A stretch of DNA of 52,005 nucleotides from Deltaproteobacteria bacterium (GCA_021780495.1 JAJXYO010000035.1:1-52005); one strand, 5' to 3'; positions 26,872-38,461 are shown, counted from the first letter of the stretch. Program-made: numbers and translations. The notes: a model not told the origin generated them from the sequence alone.

Positions 26872-26879
26872 GCAGCATT

Positions 26880-27917
26880 CTACAACGCGGGTTTCGGCGT
26901 GGCATTGGAATCCGGTGGCATGATCGGATAGACGATGTGTGGTTGCCTGCCGTTCAGGGTCAGGAGAAACGCCACTATCTTACCGGTTTCATCGTCGTTG
27001 ATGCTGATCCCGATCTGTGCGGTTCCCATGATCTTGACGGCGTCACTGAGTTTCCAGACCTTGCCGGAGTGGAAGTAGGGCGGCGTCAGCTCGATATTGC
27101 GGAGCGATGGCGCCTTGAACACATATCTGTCGGCAGCGGTATTGGTAACCTTGAAACGCCCGAGATCTTCCGTGGGACGGACATCGGCCGCAGGGTTCTC
27201 TTTAACCCCGAAGGTGAAGTACCCGGCGCCACCGATATTTACCCCATTGTGGCAGACAGAACACCCCTTGGCCATAAACAGCTTCAGGCCTTGCTGCTCT
27301 TTGGCAGAAAGCGCTTTCGGGTTCCCCTTGAGGAATCTGTCGAAGCGGGCATCGGGGGTAATGAGCGTTGCCTCGAAAACCTCAATGGCTTTGGCCATGT
27401 TGTCAAAGGTGATCGGGTCCTTGTCGCGGGGAAAGGCCTTTTTGAATAACGGCAGGTAGCCGGGGATACTTGTGAGGGTTTCCACAACCCGCGCCGGCGT
27501 GTTGTGCATCTCTACCGACGCCTGAACCGGTCCCTTGGCCTGGGCCGCCAGATCTTCCGCCCGGCCGTCCCAGAACTGGGCCAGGTTGTACACGGAGTTC
27601 AACACCGTTGGAGCGTTCCGCGGCCCTTTCTGCCAGCCGTGACCGGTGGAGGTCTCCTGCAGATCCACTCCGCCCAGCCCCACATTATGACAGGTATTGC
27701 AGCTGATCAGATAGGATGACGACAGGCGCGGCTCAAAAAAGAGCATGCGCCCCAGCTCAACCTTGCCGGGGGTGGCCGGGTTATTCTTCAGCACCGGCGG
27801 CTTGGCCGGAACAGGCTTGAAGGTCGCCTGGGCCTGGCTCATGACGGCATCCTTTCCCCAGGCGGCACCTGCCGCCAGCATCACCACCACGAGACTACTC
27901 AATAATTTCCATTTCAT
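26880..27917 (-). CDS. Di-heme cytochrome c peroxidase (CcpA/MacA family)
   Basis: The 345-aa periplasmic protein begins with a signal peptide (MKWKLLSSLVVVMLAAGAAWG) and carries two CxxCH heme sites (CNTCH near residue 80; CSVCH near residue 225). The family reduces H2O2 with electrons from cytochrome c, and related Geobacter proteins such as MacA also take part in electron transfer. Conserved text includes RNAPTVLNSVYNLAQFWDGRAEDLAAQAKGP and PSLRNIELTPPYFHSG. The start at 27917 follows GGAGAAGG; the longer frame has no RBS. Confidence 0.94.
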   Translation of the reverse strand: MKWKLLSSLVVVMLAAGAAWGKDAVMSQAQATFKPVPAKPPVLKNNPATPGKVELGRMLFFEPRLSSSYLISCNTCHNVGLGGVDLQETSTGHGWQKGPRNAPTVLNSVYNLAQFWDGRAEDLAAQAKGPVQASVEMHNTPARVVETLTSIPGYLPLFKKAFPRDKDPITFDNMAKAIEVFEATLITPDARFDRFLKGNPKALSAKEQQGLKLFMAKGCSVCHNGVNIGGAGYFTFGVKENPAADVRPTEDLGRFKVTNTAADRYVFKAPSLRNIELTPPYFHSGKVWKLSDAVKIMGTAQIGISINDDETGKIVAFLLTLNGRQPHIVYPIMPPDSNATPKPAL

Positions 27918-28048
27918 CGTACCTTCTCCTTTTTTTGGGATCTCAGACAGAACGTGATTCCGTCTGGTTGCGAGCAACGTGAAGCAAGTGCCCAGGCGCT
28001 GCCAGGCACACACCTCACGGACAGTAGAGGCTGTAGCTTACCGGAGAA

Positions 28049-28396
28049 TCAGGCGGTTATTTTGGGCGGGGAGAATACCGGGAGATAGACGAGGGGCAGA
28101 TGACAATCCTGTTCGACCGGATACAGCCTCCCGGCTTGGGGGGAGATCTGCTGCAATAACGCGTTGGAAGGGTGCGCATATTCGGGTTTGCTGACGTGAT
28201 CGCCATCGAGGGTGTCTTCATCGACGTCTGCAGATTCAATAACCGTGTCGTCGGATTGCTGGCTGAGCTGAAGGCCGGCAGCATCACCGTCACACGGAAA
28301 CCGGTGCGCAACGTGGTCATGCCTGCCTAGCACAATCAGCAACAGGCATATCACCTGCAGAAAATGCATTGCGGTACTGCGCGATAAAGTAATCAT
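28049..28396 (-). CDS. Possible small exported protein, unknown function
   Basis: A 115-aa frame starts MITLSRSTAMHFLQVICLLLIVLG, which looks like a signal or anchor sequence, and continues with a polar, His- and Asp-rich region ending LPVFSPPKITA. Codon choice looks natural for this genome. The RBS is poor and the start uncertain (28369 is possible). It lies ~130 bases upstream of the cytochrome c peroxidase gene on the same strand. I do not recognise it; a chance frame in GC-rich DNA is possible. Confidence 0.45.
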   Translation of the reverse strand: MITLSRSTAMHFLQVICLLLIVLGRHDHVAHRFPCDGDAAGLQLSQQSDDTVIESADVDEDTLDGDHVSKPEYAHPSNALLQQISPQAGRLYPVEQDCHLPLVYLPVFSPPKITA

Positions 28397-28632
28397 GGCG
28401 TATGTCACCCGAAGGGATAAGGACGCGACAACAGGTTCTTCCTGCAAGGTTACCACGAATGCACAACAACTCAAGTGCTGCAATGATTAAGATCAGAAGG
28501 ATGAGTCAGACAGGGACATCATGTTGGTCCACGACAGACCGGATGGCGGGCGCAGGCGGGCGGCAACGCCGTAGTAACCGTTTAGTGACAAGGTTCCCGA
28601 TCGTGGCCATATGTGTGCAGGCACAGCGAGTA

Positions 28633-30185
28633 TTACTCCAACAGGTAGCCGCTGGCGAGTCGGGTAAACGCGGTAATCTGCCCAGCCTGCCAGACGCGAT
28701 CCTGCCCCAGCTCCTGCGCCATCAGTTCAGCGACTACCGGCGCCGCAACAATGCTGGCGCGGGCATCCAGCAGCAGCGCCCGGGTGCGGCGGGCCAGGAT
28801 ATCCTCGACCGTTCGCGCCCCTTCGAAGCGCACCCCCCAGATCACCTGGCCCAGACAATAGGGCAGCGCCGGATGCAGCGCCTCCTGCCAGGCCGGGTGT
28901 TCGCTGAGCAGCTGCCTCAGCGCCGCGGCATCGCTGCCGTAGACCTGCAGCGGGTCAGCCGGGTCGCCCCCCATCTGCCAGCCATGGATCTGCAGGCTGC
29001 CGGTGAGCGAGGGGCGTTCGTCCAGCCCGGCCACCTGGGCTGCGGCGCTGACCGTATCCTCCCCCATCTGGCGGTAGGTGGTCCATTTGCCGCCGGCAAT
29101 GGTCACCAGTCCGCTGCTCTCCACCAGCAGGGTGTGATCGCGGGACAGCGAGGCGGTATCCCCCACTGCGGCGCTGCGGACCAGCGGCCGGATACCGGCG
29201 AAGATGCTCAGCACATCGGAGCGCTGCGGGTGGCGGGTCAGGTAGCGGGCGGCATGGGCAAGCAGGAAATCGATCTCCTCCGGCAGCGGGCGTGGTTCGA
29301 TGACCGCCGCCGGGATCGGGGTATCGGTGGTGCCGACGATCGTCCGGCCATGCCAGGGCACCGCGAACAGCACCCGGCCGTCATCGGTATGCGGCACCAT
29401 GATGGCGCTGTCACCCGGCAGAAACGAGCCTGCCAGCACCAAATGCACCCCCTGGCTGGGAGCGATCAGCCCCTGAGCCCCGGGATCGGCCATTCGCCGC
29501 ACATGGTCAATGAACGGACCGGCGGCGTTGACCACGGCTCGCCCCCTGATCCTGAATACACGCCCGCTTTCCGTGTCCACGGCCTGCACCCCGGCCACCA
29601 GACCGCCTTCACGGATGATACCTGTCACCGGCAGGTAATTGAGCGCTACCCCGCCCAGATCGGCCAGGGTCAGGGCCAGACTGATCGCCAGGCGGGCGTC
29701 GTCGAACTGGCCGTCGTGGTAGATTACCCCGCCACGCAGACCGTGCGCTTCCACGGTCGGGATGTGACGCAGGGTTTCCTCCCGCGTCAGCAGCCGGGAC
29801 GGCCCCAGCCCCAGCTTGCCGGCCAGGGTGTCGTACAGCTTGAGTCCGATTCCGTAGAAGGGGCCTTCCCACCAGTCGTAGAGCGGCACCACAAAGGAGA
29901 GGTTGTGAACCAGATGCGGGGCGTTGCGGATCAGCAGGCCGCGTTCCCGCAGTGCCTCCAGCACCAGCGACAGGTTGCCCTGCTGCAGGTAGCGCACCCC
30001 GCCGTGGATCAGCTTGGTGCTGCGGCTGGAGGTGCCCTGGGCAAAATCGCCCTGCTCCAGCAGCAGCGTACGGTAACCACGGCTGGCCGCCTCCACCGCC
30101 GTGCCCAGGCCGGTGGCGCCGCCGCCGATCACGATCATGTCCCAGACCGTGTTACCGGCCAGTTGTTGCACAAGGTCCGCACGTT

Positions 30186-30189
<4 letters not shown>
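28633..30189 (-). CDS. glpD: Glycerol-3-phosphate dehydrogenase (FAD-dependent)
   Basis: The 518-aa flavoenzyme oxidises glycerol-3-phosphate to dihydroxyacetone phosphate at the inner membrane and passes electrons to quinone. The FAD motif [20 protein letters not shown] is at residues ~21-40, followed by [23 protein letters not shown], the usual GlpD signature, and later [16 protein letters not shown]. It starts at the ATGA overlap with the glpK stop; the longer open frame upstream only reads through glpK in another frame. It works with glpK to bring glycerol into central metabolism. Confidence 0.96.
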
Positions 30190-31676
<1,487 letters not shown>

Positions 31677-32118
31677 CGTTTCTGACCTCCGGCATCGTAG
31701 TACGGGCAGGGTTTCGACGCACCGGTTTCCGGGCGAGGTCGTGAGCCTTGCCAGGCGCATCCAGATTATCAACCGCTTAGGGACCGAAACATATAACAGC
31801 AACCTGGCAAGCAGCGTTCCCGGTGGGGCGCCCGATTGTACGAGGTAACGTTATATCTCCGCATGGTAAAACCGGCAACGGATCAACCTTGATACGGCCG
31901 TTAACCGCAGATAAACCCTACGAATTCCAGGAAGCATCCTTAACCTGTTTGGTTAAACCTGATAGTGTTGCAGGCCTATGATCTATCTGCGGCCATCTGC
32001 GGTTAAATGCTTTTTATAAGATCAATGACAGCGAAGGGAGAGGCCCGGGGGCGGGGACGGGACTGAAACGGTCGTTCCGGAATGTCTTCCTCTCACGCCC
32101 GAGGCGGCGCAGCAGGAT
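31677..32118. other. Intergenic region upstream of glpK with an inverted repeat
   Basis: No gene is visible. TTAACCGCAGAT (31901-31912) and ATCTGCGGTTAA (31995-32006) form a 12-bp inverted repeat spaced by 82 bases, with an extra TATCTGCGG at 31984 and a small TTAACC/GGTTAA palindrome between them. Glp promoter elements for the minus strand must lie in the right part of the gap near 31680-31800, but no clear boxes were found. Confidence 0.4.
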
Positions 32119-32547
32119 CTACTCCACCTTCCCCAGTGCAAAAGACAACAGCAGCAGACACAGCACGACCGTGGTAATGAGCGTAAAAAGCCGGTCGCCT
32201 TGATAGACAAAACCGAGGATCGATACCGCTACACGCATCACCGGTGTGGCGATCAGAAGCAGCAATCCGATGATGACGATCGATTGCCCGCGCAGGGCAG
32301 ACAGCCCGCTTGCGACGTCATGCCAGGTATGGGGGAAGGCGGCCCCCGGCCTGGTAAGCCTCAGCAGTGCATCTGAGGATGACAGGTAGTCGGGATGATG
32401 CAGAAAACTCATAAACGTGCCGACCGCGATGAGCGCCAGACTGGCTGCAATACCCAGTCGCAGCAGTTGACTGATCATTAATTCCACACGCCGGACGCGC
32501 TCTTCGTCCAGCAAAGCTTTTTCTTTTATCGATTGAGGGCTTGTCAT
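32119..32547 (-). CDS. DUF1634 membrane protein
   Basis: The 142-aa protein has three hydrophobic helices (about residues 33-50, 87-105 and 118-138) separated by a short loop region, the pattern of DUF1634. Genes of this family nearly always sit beside TauE/SafE permeases, and that is the case here: its ATG overlaps the permease stop by the ATGA arrangement. It may be an accessory subunit of the permease; no biochemical function is established to my knowledge. Confidence 0.88.
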   Translation of the reverse strand: MTSPQSIKEKALLDEERVRRVELMISQLLRLGIAASLALIAVGTFMSFLHHPDYLSSSDALLRLTRPGAAFPHTWHDVASGLSALRGQSIVIIGLLLLIATPVMRVAVSILGFVYQGDRLFTLITTVVLCLLLLSFALGKVE

Positions 32548-33428
32548 CCACGGACCCCTTTCAGAAGCATCTGCACCGAGATAATCAGCAGCACCGACAC
32601 AAAGATCTTTCGCAGGGTTGTGCTATGCAGGTGTCCCATCAGATGCGGCCCCAGAGCAGCCCCTATCAGCACTCCGGTCGCGACCGGGGCAGCTATATAG
32701 GGGTCGATGTCGCCACGCATGAAATACACGCCGGCGCTGGCTGCTGCGGTAACTCCGATCATGAAATTGCTGGTAGCCGTCGAGACCTTGATGGGTAAGC
32801 GCATAGCCAGATCCATCGCCGGCACCTTGAGCGCCCCGGAACCGATTCCCAGCAGCCCGCTGACAACGCCGGCGATGTACATAAGTCCCAAGCCGATACG
32901 GGTACTCACCACTCGATAGCTTACCTCCTGGCCCGTGGCCCTGTCGAAATAGCTGCTGTGCAGCCGGAGATAATCCGCCCAAGGCGCCGATTTGACCATC
33001 ACCGTCGTTGTTTCGTGACGCTTGCGGAACATCATCAGCGAAGAATAACCCATCATGACCCCGAAGATGACATACAACCAGCGCACGCTGAGGTGCCCGG
33101 CCAGATACGCCCCGGTCAACGCACCGGAAGTCGTGGCTACCTCCAGCACCATGGCTACCCGCAGGTTGGTCATCCGCTCCCGCACGTAGGTCGCCGCTGC
33201 ACTGCTTGAGGTTGCGATGACTGAGACGATGGAAGCGCCGATGGCGTATCTGATGTCGATATTGAACAGCAGGGTCAAGGCGGGGATCACAATGATGCCG
33301 CCGCCCAGCCCGAGTATTGAGCCGAACAGCCCGGCGATTACGGAGACCAGCAGAATCAGCAGGTCAAATTGAAGGAGGGTCATGTATGCCGTCACAAGGT
33401 TTGATAGCAGCGAGGGGTGCCGGTTCAC
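32544..33428 (-). CDS. TauE/SafE (TSUP) family permease
   Basis: The ~294-aa polytopic protein carries the duplicated TSUP motif: GLFGSILGLGGGIIVIPALTLLF near the N-terminus and VVSGLLGIGSGALKVPAMDLAMRLP in the second half. Members export or import sulfite, sulfoacetate, sulfonates or other organic anions; the substrate here is not known. The start is uncertain: GTG at 33428 has GAGGCGG upstream, while the ATG at 33383 (MTLLQFD) has a weaker site. It is coupled to the DUF1634 gene. Confidence 0.92.
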   Translation of the reverse strand: MNRHPSLLSNLVTAYMTLLQFDLLILLVSVIAGLFGSILGLGGGIIVIPALTLLFNIDIRYAIGASIVSVIATSSSAAATYVRERMTNLRVAMVLEVATTSGALTGAYLAGHLSVRWLYVIFGVMMGYSSLMMFRKRHETTTVMVKSAPWADYLRLHSSYFDRATGQEVSYRVVSTRIGLGLMYIAGVVSGLLGIGSGALKVPAMDLAMRLPIKVSTATSNFMIGVTAAASAGVYFMRGDIDPYIAAPVATGVLIGAALGPHLMGHLHSTTLRKIFVSVLLIISVQMLLKGVRG

Positions 33429-33636
33429 GGCACCGCCTCGCCTGGTCGGAGTAAACCGCTTTCCTCATCTGTATCACATGAGTCGGGCGATTTCTAGCTA
33501 TTCTTCGGACGGGTGGACGGGGTCTCGTTCATACACGTCCGGGGCTGCTCGATCGGCGCGGGCATCATTTCGGCCACGGGTTTTTGCCCGCTGCGCGTGT
33601 TCATTTCAACTTCAGCCCGGCGCGGTGCTGCACGGC

Positions 33637-35508
33637 TCAATTGGTCAAGAGCACCTGGGATTTCAAGTCCTGAATCAGATTGCGGGCGGCTTTCTTGTAT
33701 GCTTCCATGAACGCCACGCTGCAGATATTGGTTGCGGTCTTGTCCTGCAATTCCCGTCTGATGGTCAGGGTATTACCGGTTTTCCGATAGGTAGCCGTGT
33801 AATTGATGGCAGGGGTTGACAGGCTGAAATCCTTTGGCACTCCCACCACGTTCAGGGATGCCGGGAATTCGTACACGAACTCCTCAATACTCCGCCCGCC
33901 CGAACAGAGCGACGGCTTTTTTTCTATCGGCTCGTACGCCCCCCCTAAAAAAGAGGCGATCGGGAGAACGCTGGAGACAACCGGCCGTATCAACATCCCG
34001 GTTGTGCTTGAGATTGCCAGCAGATCATCCAGCTTGAAGTCGATACTGAACCGGTATACATCCCGCAGAGCGGCAGGATCGTCCTTGTGCAGCTTACCGC
34101 TTCCATGAAAGCCCTGACCTTCCAGGAATTTTCTGGCCACCAGATCCTCCTGATCACCGGGTAATTTCCGCATCAGGCTTCTCATTTGAATTGCCGGCAA
34201 TCCTTTAAGGCTTATCCGGCTCGACCCGCTCGCGGTCCCGTCCGCATTGACCCGGATCCGGGTTTTCATGATCTGTTCATGCCCGTAGGTGGAGGTCGAA
34301 GGTATCTTCATGCCATCGCGGAAATGCGACACCAGCAGGACAGGCTTTTCACCAAGGCTGTTCGGGATCATGCCAAACGGCACTTCCGCTGCGGTGGAAT
34401 CGAGGAACAGCTTCATGCTGGGGATATAGTTGATCACATGATTCACTGAAGACACGACCGGAGTTTTGGGTAGGTAGTACTGCGAGCCGGCATTGACAAG
34501 GGCTTGCTCCCCCTCGATGTTTGTGGCTGCCAGCAACGCCTGCAGTAGCGTTGCATGGTCTTTGCAGTCGCCCATCTTGTTGTCCAGAATGACGCTGATA
34601 TCGCGGGGAACCACGGCACCGATGCCGATACAGTTGCCGCCATAGGAGATATTCCGGGCCACCCAGTCGTAGATCGAGCGGGCTTGGGCCGCGGGTGAGG
34701 CGTTACCCTGTACAATCTTCGAAGCCAAAGCCTTCACCCGCTCATCGACAACAGCCTTCGGAATCGCCCGTGCCCCATACAGCTCCGCAATCTGTTTGTA
34801 ACTGTCGAAGGTGGACACATACAGGCTGGGCTCGTCACCCACCGCCGATATCCCGCTCTCGGCAGGGGTCCATTTCTCAGGGGTCTTGTTGTTGAACGTC
34901 CACTCAAACCACTGTTTCCCGTTTTTCTCGCTCGGCTTCAGTTCGGTAAGGAAATAGGACTCGTGGCGCAATTTCATCGACAGTGGTGCGGATATCGTCA
35001 CACGGGCATCGTCGTAGGCCTGGAACCGTGAAAAGCTGGTGGAGAATGAAAACTGGCCGGGGAAGATCCCTACCGAATTCGTCACCCGGTATGCAAAGAC
35101 AACGGTGTCCCCAACCGCCAGATCAGGGAAAATGACCGTTATGGTCGTCTCGTCGGAATACAGCGGTTTGCCGCTTTCGTAGCCATCATTCGTAGTCACC
35201 TGATAACTGCTTTTGGGCGCATCGATTCGTTTGCCCGATTTTTTGAGGGTGTACGCCTCCAGGATTTCGCCTTTGGCAACGCTGGTACTGAAGGTAACGC
35301 TGCCCTCCTTGAATCTCTCCAGGGCGTTTTCTTTCAGGATTCGTGCCTTATACCCCTGCGTTTCGACATACGATCCGTCGGCATTCACGTCGTATGACAG
35401 ACGATACGAGCTGTACCTGACGGGGATATCCTGTTCTGAAACCGGCTCGGCAGCCGCAATCGACAGATTGGACAACAACATCAGCAAGACCAGACAGATG
35501 TATTTCAT
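33637..35508 (-). CDS. Exported DUF3857/transglutaminase-like protein
   Basis: The 623-aa protein has a signal peptide (MKYICLVLLMLLSNLSIAAA), a DUF3857 beta-rich domain (~30-230) and a transglutaminase-like core with a plausible Cys-His-Asp triad at Cys315 (GDCKDHATLLQALL), His357 (NHVIN) and Asp370 (FLDSTA). The C-terminal ~200 residues are beta-rich. The family is common in Bacteroidota and Deltaproteobacteria and may act as protease or amidase on envelope material; the role here is unknown. GGAGG precedes the ATG at normal spacing. Confidence 0.9.
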   Translation of the reverse strand: MKYICLVLLMLLSNLSIAAAEPVSEQDIPVRYSSYRLSYDVNADGSYVETQGYKARILKENALERFKEGSVTFSTSVAKGEILEAYTLKKSGKRIDAPKSSYQVTTNDGYESGKPLYSDETTITVIFPDLAVGDTVVFAYRVTNSVGIFPGQFSFSTSFSRFQAYDDARVTISAPLSMKLRHESYFLTELKPSEKNGKQWFEWTFNNKTPEKWTPAESGISAVGDEPSLYVSTFDSYKQIAELYGARAIPKAVVDERVKALASKIVQGNASPAAQARSIYDWVARNISYGGNCIGIGAVVPRDISVILDNKMGDCKDHATLLQALLAATNIEGEQALVNAGSQYYLPKTPVVSSVNHVINYIPSMKLFLDSTAAEVPFGMIPNSLGEKPVLLVSHFRDGMKIPSTSTYGHEQIMKTRIRVNADGTASGSSRISLKGLPAIQMRSLMRKLPGDQEDLVARKFLEGQGFHGSGKLHKDDPAALRDVYRFSIDFKLDDLLAISSTTGMLIRPVVSSVLPIASFLGGAYEPIEKKPSLCSGGRSIEEFVYEFPASLNVVGVPKDFSLSTPAINYTATYRKTGNTLTIRRELQDKTATNICSVAFMEAYKKAARNLIQDLKSQVLLTN

Positions 35509-35674
35509 AGTGCCTCCTCAGCAGAGATTCCCCGAACAGGGGCATTGAATGCAGCGTCTGCGCCGTTGCCCCGCCAGCCAAGCTGTTTCGGGCGGGGGGG
35601 CGCCCAACATGTTGGTGGGAGTCGCCACTCTCCGTATTCCAGAATCGAGGCGACTCATCTATTTCCCCAGCAGG

Positions 35675-36343
35675 CTAAAACCTGGCATTAACGACAGGAA
35701 AAAACGGCACGTTACTTTCTGTTATGATATTAACCAAACCAAGCTGGATGCCGTGCATCTTATTGCACACATTCACGAGCCCCAGCTGCAGCCCTTCCAT
35801 TACACGGGCCTGATTGTATATAGTCCCTATTTGAACGCCGCTCATGTTCTTTACCAGGTTAATGCCGAGGTAACTCCCCGCAATCTGCGCGCCGCTTACA
35901 TTTTCGGCCATGTTTATTCCCCCGAGAGCTCCGGCAACCTGCACTCCCTTCAGGTTACCCGCCTTGTTTATGCCGCCGAAGATGCCTGAAAATTGCAGCC
36001 CCTCCACATCCCCACCGGCAATATTGACACCGCCTAAAATACCGCCAAACTGCATGCCGTAGAGGTTTTCGCTCATATTGACCCCACCGAAAGGAAATGC
36101 CCCTAGTTGCACCCCTTGAGTCGTGCCTGTTGTCCGGTTAACAACGCCATAATCCACTCCATTCACCTCTTTATTGACGCCATACAGCAGATTGATTCGC
36201 ACACCATCCACTGTCGTCTGCTCCGGAAACAATTGAACCGGATTAACAAGAGCCAGCTGGAAAGGGGTCCACTCCGCGGCATGGGCCGAAATGGCAAAAA
36301 ATGACATAACAACAACAAACATTGAATTTCTAAACAGCTTCAT
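35675..36343 (-). CDS. LA_2272-type surface repeat protein
   Basis: The 222-aa exported protein has a signal peptide ending AHA-AEW, then ~10 imperfect repeats of 13-20 residues built on G(V/M)Q(L/F)G...GGVN or GLVN, for example VQLGAFPFGGVNMSENLYGMQFGG. The repeats should form a regular beta-solenoid or beta-sheet surface. Similar repeats occur in Leptospira LA_2272-like proteins. The start at 36343 follows AGGAGA. Function is unknown; an outer-membrane-associated location is likely. Confidence 0.8.
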   Translation of the reverse strand: MKLFRNSMFVVVMSFFAISAHAAEWTPFQLALVNPVQLFPEQTTVDGVRINLLYGVNKEVNGVDYGVVNRTTGTTQGVQLGAFPFGGVNMSENLYGMQFGGILGGVNIAGGDVEGLQFSGIFGGINKAGNLKGVQVAGALGGINMAENVSGAQIAGSYLGINLVKNMSGVQIGTIYNQARVMEGLQLGLVNVCNKMHGIQLGLVNIITESNVPFFPVVNARF

Positions 36344-36461
36344 TACATTCTCCTTTGAGTTGGTTATTCGCTTACATGCTTGTTTTTCTAATAACACATC
36401 ACACTTCGTCCGCTCGTGTCCCGTCCGTTCATCATGCTCCCCCGGTGCAATTGTCCGGGTA

Positions 36462-36959
36462 CTACATGCTGTTGTTCAGATAATATTCCAGATTTTCCGC
36501 AGAGAAACCGGACATCCTGTTTTTACCGATGATGATCAGCGGCACGCCACGACCACCCAGTGCTCTGTGGCGCTGTTTGGCGCTGCTGTCTTTTTCGATG
36601 TTGTACGCCACGAACGGGATACCCTTGCTCGACATATAGCTCATTGCCTGTTTGCAGTAGCCGCACCAGTCCGTGACGTAGATCTCCACGGTCCCGCTGA
36701 AGCGCTTTTTTTTGGCAGGCGCGCTCGATGACGCTCTGGCAGTATTCGTGCTGTGATGCCCCACCGATGCAGCCTGCGGGGGAGGCGCCGGGTCAAAGTC
36801 GCTGTCGTTGTAAACCTTAACCTTCGTGCGTTTTTTCGATGCAGGAGGAGGTGTATCCTTGAATGTCACCGAACCATCCTCGGCAATCCATTGATACATC
36901 TCGGCCTCGGCAAGAGCAACGGATAGTAGGATGGTGATAATAATGAGCACGGTTTTCAT
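36462..36959 (-). CDS. Exported DUF4124-glutaredoxin protein
   Basis: The 165-aa protein has a signal peptide (MKTVLIIITILLSVALAEA), a DUF4124 segment (MYQWIAEDGSVTFKDTPPP), a Lys/Ala-rich linker and a glutaredoxin domain with active site Cys99-Gly-Tyr-Cys102 and cis-Pro motif GVP (138-140). It should reduce or isomerise disulfides in the periplasm. The second ATG (36959) is chosen because GGAG is eight bases upstream of it and only two from the first. Confidence 0.9.
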   Translation of the reverse strand: MKTVLIIITILLSVALAEAEMYQWIAEDGSVTFKDTPPPASKKRTKVKVYNDSDFDPAPPPQAASVGHHSTNTARASSSAPAKKKRFSGTVEIYVTDWCGYCKQAMSYMSSKGIPFVAYNIEKDSSAKQRHRALGGRGVPLIIIGKNRMSGFSAENLEYYLNNSM

Positions 36960-37120
36960 GGGCATTACTCCGGCATGTATGTTAGTGGGCCCTGGCGGTA
37001 ATTTTTTTGAATTTTGGTTTCTGCGGAACGTTACAGTTCAGCGGTCTGCGCCCTTGACCCGCACTGGGGCGTTTCTCAGCCCCGGTCGGTGTCCAAGAGC
37101 CTGGTTATGCCTTGCCTTGT

Positions 37121-37495
37121 TTATCTGCTTGATTCCTTATCTTTTCGATTTACGACACAACTCATAATAAGAATCAGCAATTCAGTTACGACGAGGAATC
37201 CTACCAAATAGTCACGCACCTGATGATCGATGTTGATGAATGGTTCTCCGTTTATTCTATGTCTGTACAAAATTGGACAAAGCAATAACACTCCGAATAG
37301 TAGGCCACCTAATGTTCTGAGATTCTTACTTTTCCTATTAACTTGATCCGGTTCATGACCTTTTTTACCTTCAGTCCCTTCTGGAAATAGGTCTGAAACA
37401 TTTGCGCCGGCTCCAACAGCCTTACCAAACGCGGTAATAATCGACATTGCGATTATTACTACGACAAGGATGATAATAATCGCCAAGTTACTCAT
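37121..37495 (-). CDS. Small membrane protein, unknown function
   Basis: The 124-aa protein has an N-terminal helix (LAIIIILVVVIIAMSIITAFG), a polar loop with GTEGKKGHEPDQVNRKSK, and two more helices (LGGLLFGVLLLCPIL; YLVGFLVVTELLILIMSCVV). I recognise no family. Its GC content is lower than that of the genes to the left and it sits in a run of small membrane genes and non-coding DNA (37.0-38.4 kb), perhaps acquired sequence. Confidence 0.65.
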   Translation of the reverse strand: MSNLAIIIILVVVIIAMSIITAFGKAVGAGANVSDLFPEGTEGKKGHEPDQVNRKSKNLRTLGGLLFGVLLLCPILYRHRINGEPFINIDHQVRDYLVGFLVVTELLILIMSCVVNRKDKESSR

Positions 37496-37555
37496 GGTAC
37501 TTTGACTTTTTCATGTTCACATACTCCGCACCGTGTAGGTAGAGTGCTCTTAAAG

Positions 37556-37603
37556 GGGTCGCGTCTACACTGTTCACTTTGTGCAATCATGTAAACGCGA
37601 CCC
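37556..37603. repeat. Inverted repeat between small membrane genes
   Basis: The 14-nt arms (37556-37569 and 37590-37603; core GGGTCGCGT/ACGCGACCC, one mismatch outside the core) are separated by a 20-nt centre. It forms a strong hairpin without a T-run. Confidence 0.6.
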
Positions 37604-37674
37604 ATATGACACGTTTTCTGTGATCGGTAGATCCGACACATTTAGATTATTTAAATTCATGGAAAGTTATCAAC

Positions 37675-37965
37675 CTATATAATTTTTAAAATTTTCAGGA
37701 TAAATGTTATTGTGGCCAGCAAAATGTAAAGATACAAGAGAGATTTAATCCAATGAAAATCACCTCTTCTTCTGCTTGTCATATACATTACACCTAGTCC
37801 AATTGCTATAGCTACACTAGCTCCAAAAATACTGGAATTATCTTTTTTATCTACAGCCAAAACCAATATGACAACAATTCCTATAAAAAATGATATAATA
37901 ACGTGCTTCACAATAACCCCTAATTCAACATTAGTCCTTTTATCTTCTTGAGTTGCGGAAGACAA
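37675..37965 (-). CDS. Small membrane protein, unknown function (TTG start)
   Basis: The 96-aa frame has three hydrophobic segments (VIISFFIGIVVILVLAV; FGASVAIAIGLGVMYM; SLLYLYILLATITFILKIL) with charged loops DKKDNSS and SRRRGDFHWIK. The start is TTG with no clear RBS, so the true start is uncertain. It is AT-rich and shows no recognisable family. With the 37121 gene it may form a pair of small membrane proteins on the same strand. Confidence 0.5.
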   Translation of the reverse strand: MSSATQEDKRTNVELGVIVKHVIISFFIGIVVILVLAVDKKDNSSIFGASVAIAIGLGVMYMTSRRRGDFHWIKSLLYLYILLATITFILKILKII

Positions 37966-38461
37966 AAATCTGAAGTATCATCGCAAACTGTAGAGCCATT
38001 CGGGTCAGGCATGCAATACTGCAATTTAGCCTGACCGTTCCAATAGATCCTTCATGTTATCTGCCAATTCGTTATCTTCTTCGCCCTTATTTGCATGCGC
38101 TTTGCTGCGGAGCTTAACGTTGTGGGGGCTCTTCCCGCAGACCAAGTATTCTCTAACGCATCCCGCAACATCAATCAAGCGCAATATCAGCCAATTAAAC
38201 ATTCATGGCGATGTAAAGATTCTTTACACCTTTTATTTTATTCAATCATATCAGTCAGTTACACAATGTGTAAAATTTCTTTACACCCTCATAACCAACT
38301 GTTTTTTATTAACATTTGACAATCGTTCAAATATTGCAGTGTGCGCGTATAAAATGTATGTCAGCTGTCGTCGTGTGAGCCGAGGCAACACTTGCCGCTA
38401 TCTCTGGGTCCAGTCTATACGGGTGTTGACAATCAGCCTCATATTTCAGATAACCAATCCC
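37966..38461. other. AT-rich intergenic region with TTTACAC motifs
   Basis: No gene is visible. GTGTAAA-N5-TTTACAC (38268-38286) is a perfect inverted repeat, and a third TTTACAC lies at 38223-38229. The cluster sits ~180 bases before the radical SAM gene and may be an operator; no promoter could be placed with confidence. Confidence 0.4.
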
